Shown in pieces: positions 63,957 through 64,000 of a DNA stretch of 64,000 nucleotides. The translations under genes were made by a program, and so were the position numbers. The stretch comes from Paracoccus sp. JM45. GTDB taxonomy: Bacteria; Pseudomonadota; Alphaproteobacteria; Rhodobacterales; Rhodobacteraceae. The notes below the pieces were generated by a model that worked only from the letters and a program-made list of their open reading frames with translations, was not told the origin of the DNA and did no database searches. Each line of letters opens with the position of its first letter. Within the stretch, counting starts at the first letter, position 1. The stretch is taken from positions 318,781 to 382,780 of the forward strand of contig NZ_QQVY01000002.1 in NCBI RefSeq assembly GCF_003590715.1, read 5' to 3'.

Positions 63957-64000
63957 ATGACGAAACGAAAGCGCTATTCTGCGTAGTTCAAGGCGAAGGT
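63957..64000 (+). pseudogene. IS3-family orfA start with in-frame stop, runs off window
   Basis: ATG 63,957 reads MTKRKRYSA, then TAG at 63,984-63,986, then FKAK. Intact IS3-family OrfA proteins read MTKRKRYSAEFKAKV, so a GAG codon appears changed to TAG. Only 44 bp is visible. Confidence 0.7.

Overview
The window comes from an alphaproteobacterium of the Rhodobacteraceae (Roseobacter-type). Evidence: high GC, the gene order tsaE-kinase fusion / murU / addB / addA / trxA, the rbfA-truB neighbourhood, and typical Rhodobacterales versions of dapB, asd and leuB. Genus cannot be fixed from the sequence alone.

Region 1 (1-22,445) is ordinary chromosome: the 3' end of a capsule-type gene, the DNA-repair and cell-wall-recycling operon (9,158 down to 411 on the minus strand), dapB, rbfA, a secreted phosphodiester glycosidase, truB, an NlpC/P60 hydrolase, an M17 aminopeptidase, a beta-carbonic anhydrase, asd, a GT29-like plus GT4 glycosyltransferase pair, an MFS transporter, leuB and a DMT exporter. 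It ends at an intact tRNA-Pro(CGG) gene (22,493-22,569).

Region 2 (22,580-62,620) is a 40-kb Tn7-like transposon whose boundaries can be read to the base. It starts with TGTAATTCGTC and ends with the imperfect inverse GTCGTTTTACA. The 5-bp target duplication CCGAT lies at 22,575-22,579 and 62,621-62,625. The insertion is 10 bp beyond the tRNA-Pro 3' end. The transposition operon tnsA-tnsB-tnsC-tniQ (59,651 down to 53,794) lies towards the right end. No CRISPR-Cas gene is present, so the TnsD/TniQ-type protein is the likely reader of the tRNA site. The element is composite: an internal right end at 61,579, a 5-bp spacer ATATT, then a second left end at 61,585. The last 1,036 bp is therefore a mini-element with its own two ends and a single VOC-family cargo gene.

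Cargo, left to right: a PHP-ATPase (TrlF-like) candidate defence gene; GST, DUF6880 and rlmF; a metal block with dmeFR, a second CDF pump, DUF305 and Grx-MauE copper-type proteins with a CsoR repressor, a third CDF pump, SCO/PCuAC/SCO copper chaperones, mntH/mntR, and a MerR-controlled zntA-methyltransferase-lspA-dsbB-dsbA operon; a periplasmic envelope block (M23 peptidase, DUF411, three L,D-transpeptidases, a lipoprotein); then IS30 and IS5 family insertions, an RND-pump remnant and an SDR. Operator-like palindromes sit in front of the dmeR, csoR, mntH/mntR and zntA/merR promoters. The genes plausibly work together: metal export (Co/Ni, Zn/Cd/Pb, Mn, Cu) plus repair or protection of periplasmic thiols and peptidoglycan crosslinks.

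Region 3 (62,626-64,000) is the right flank. It holds a 5'-truncated GIY-YIG/T5orf172-like gene and the start of an IS3-family orfA carrying an in-frame stop.
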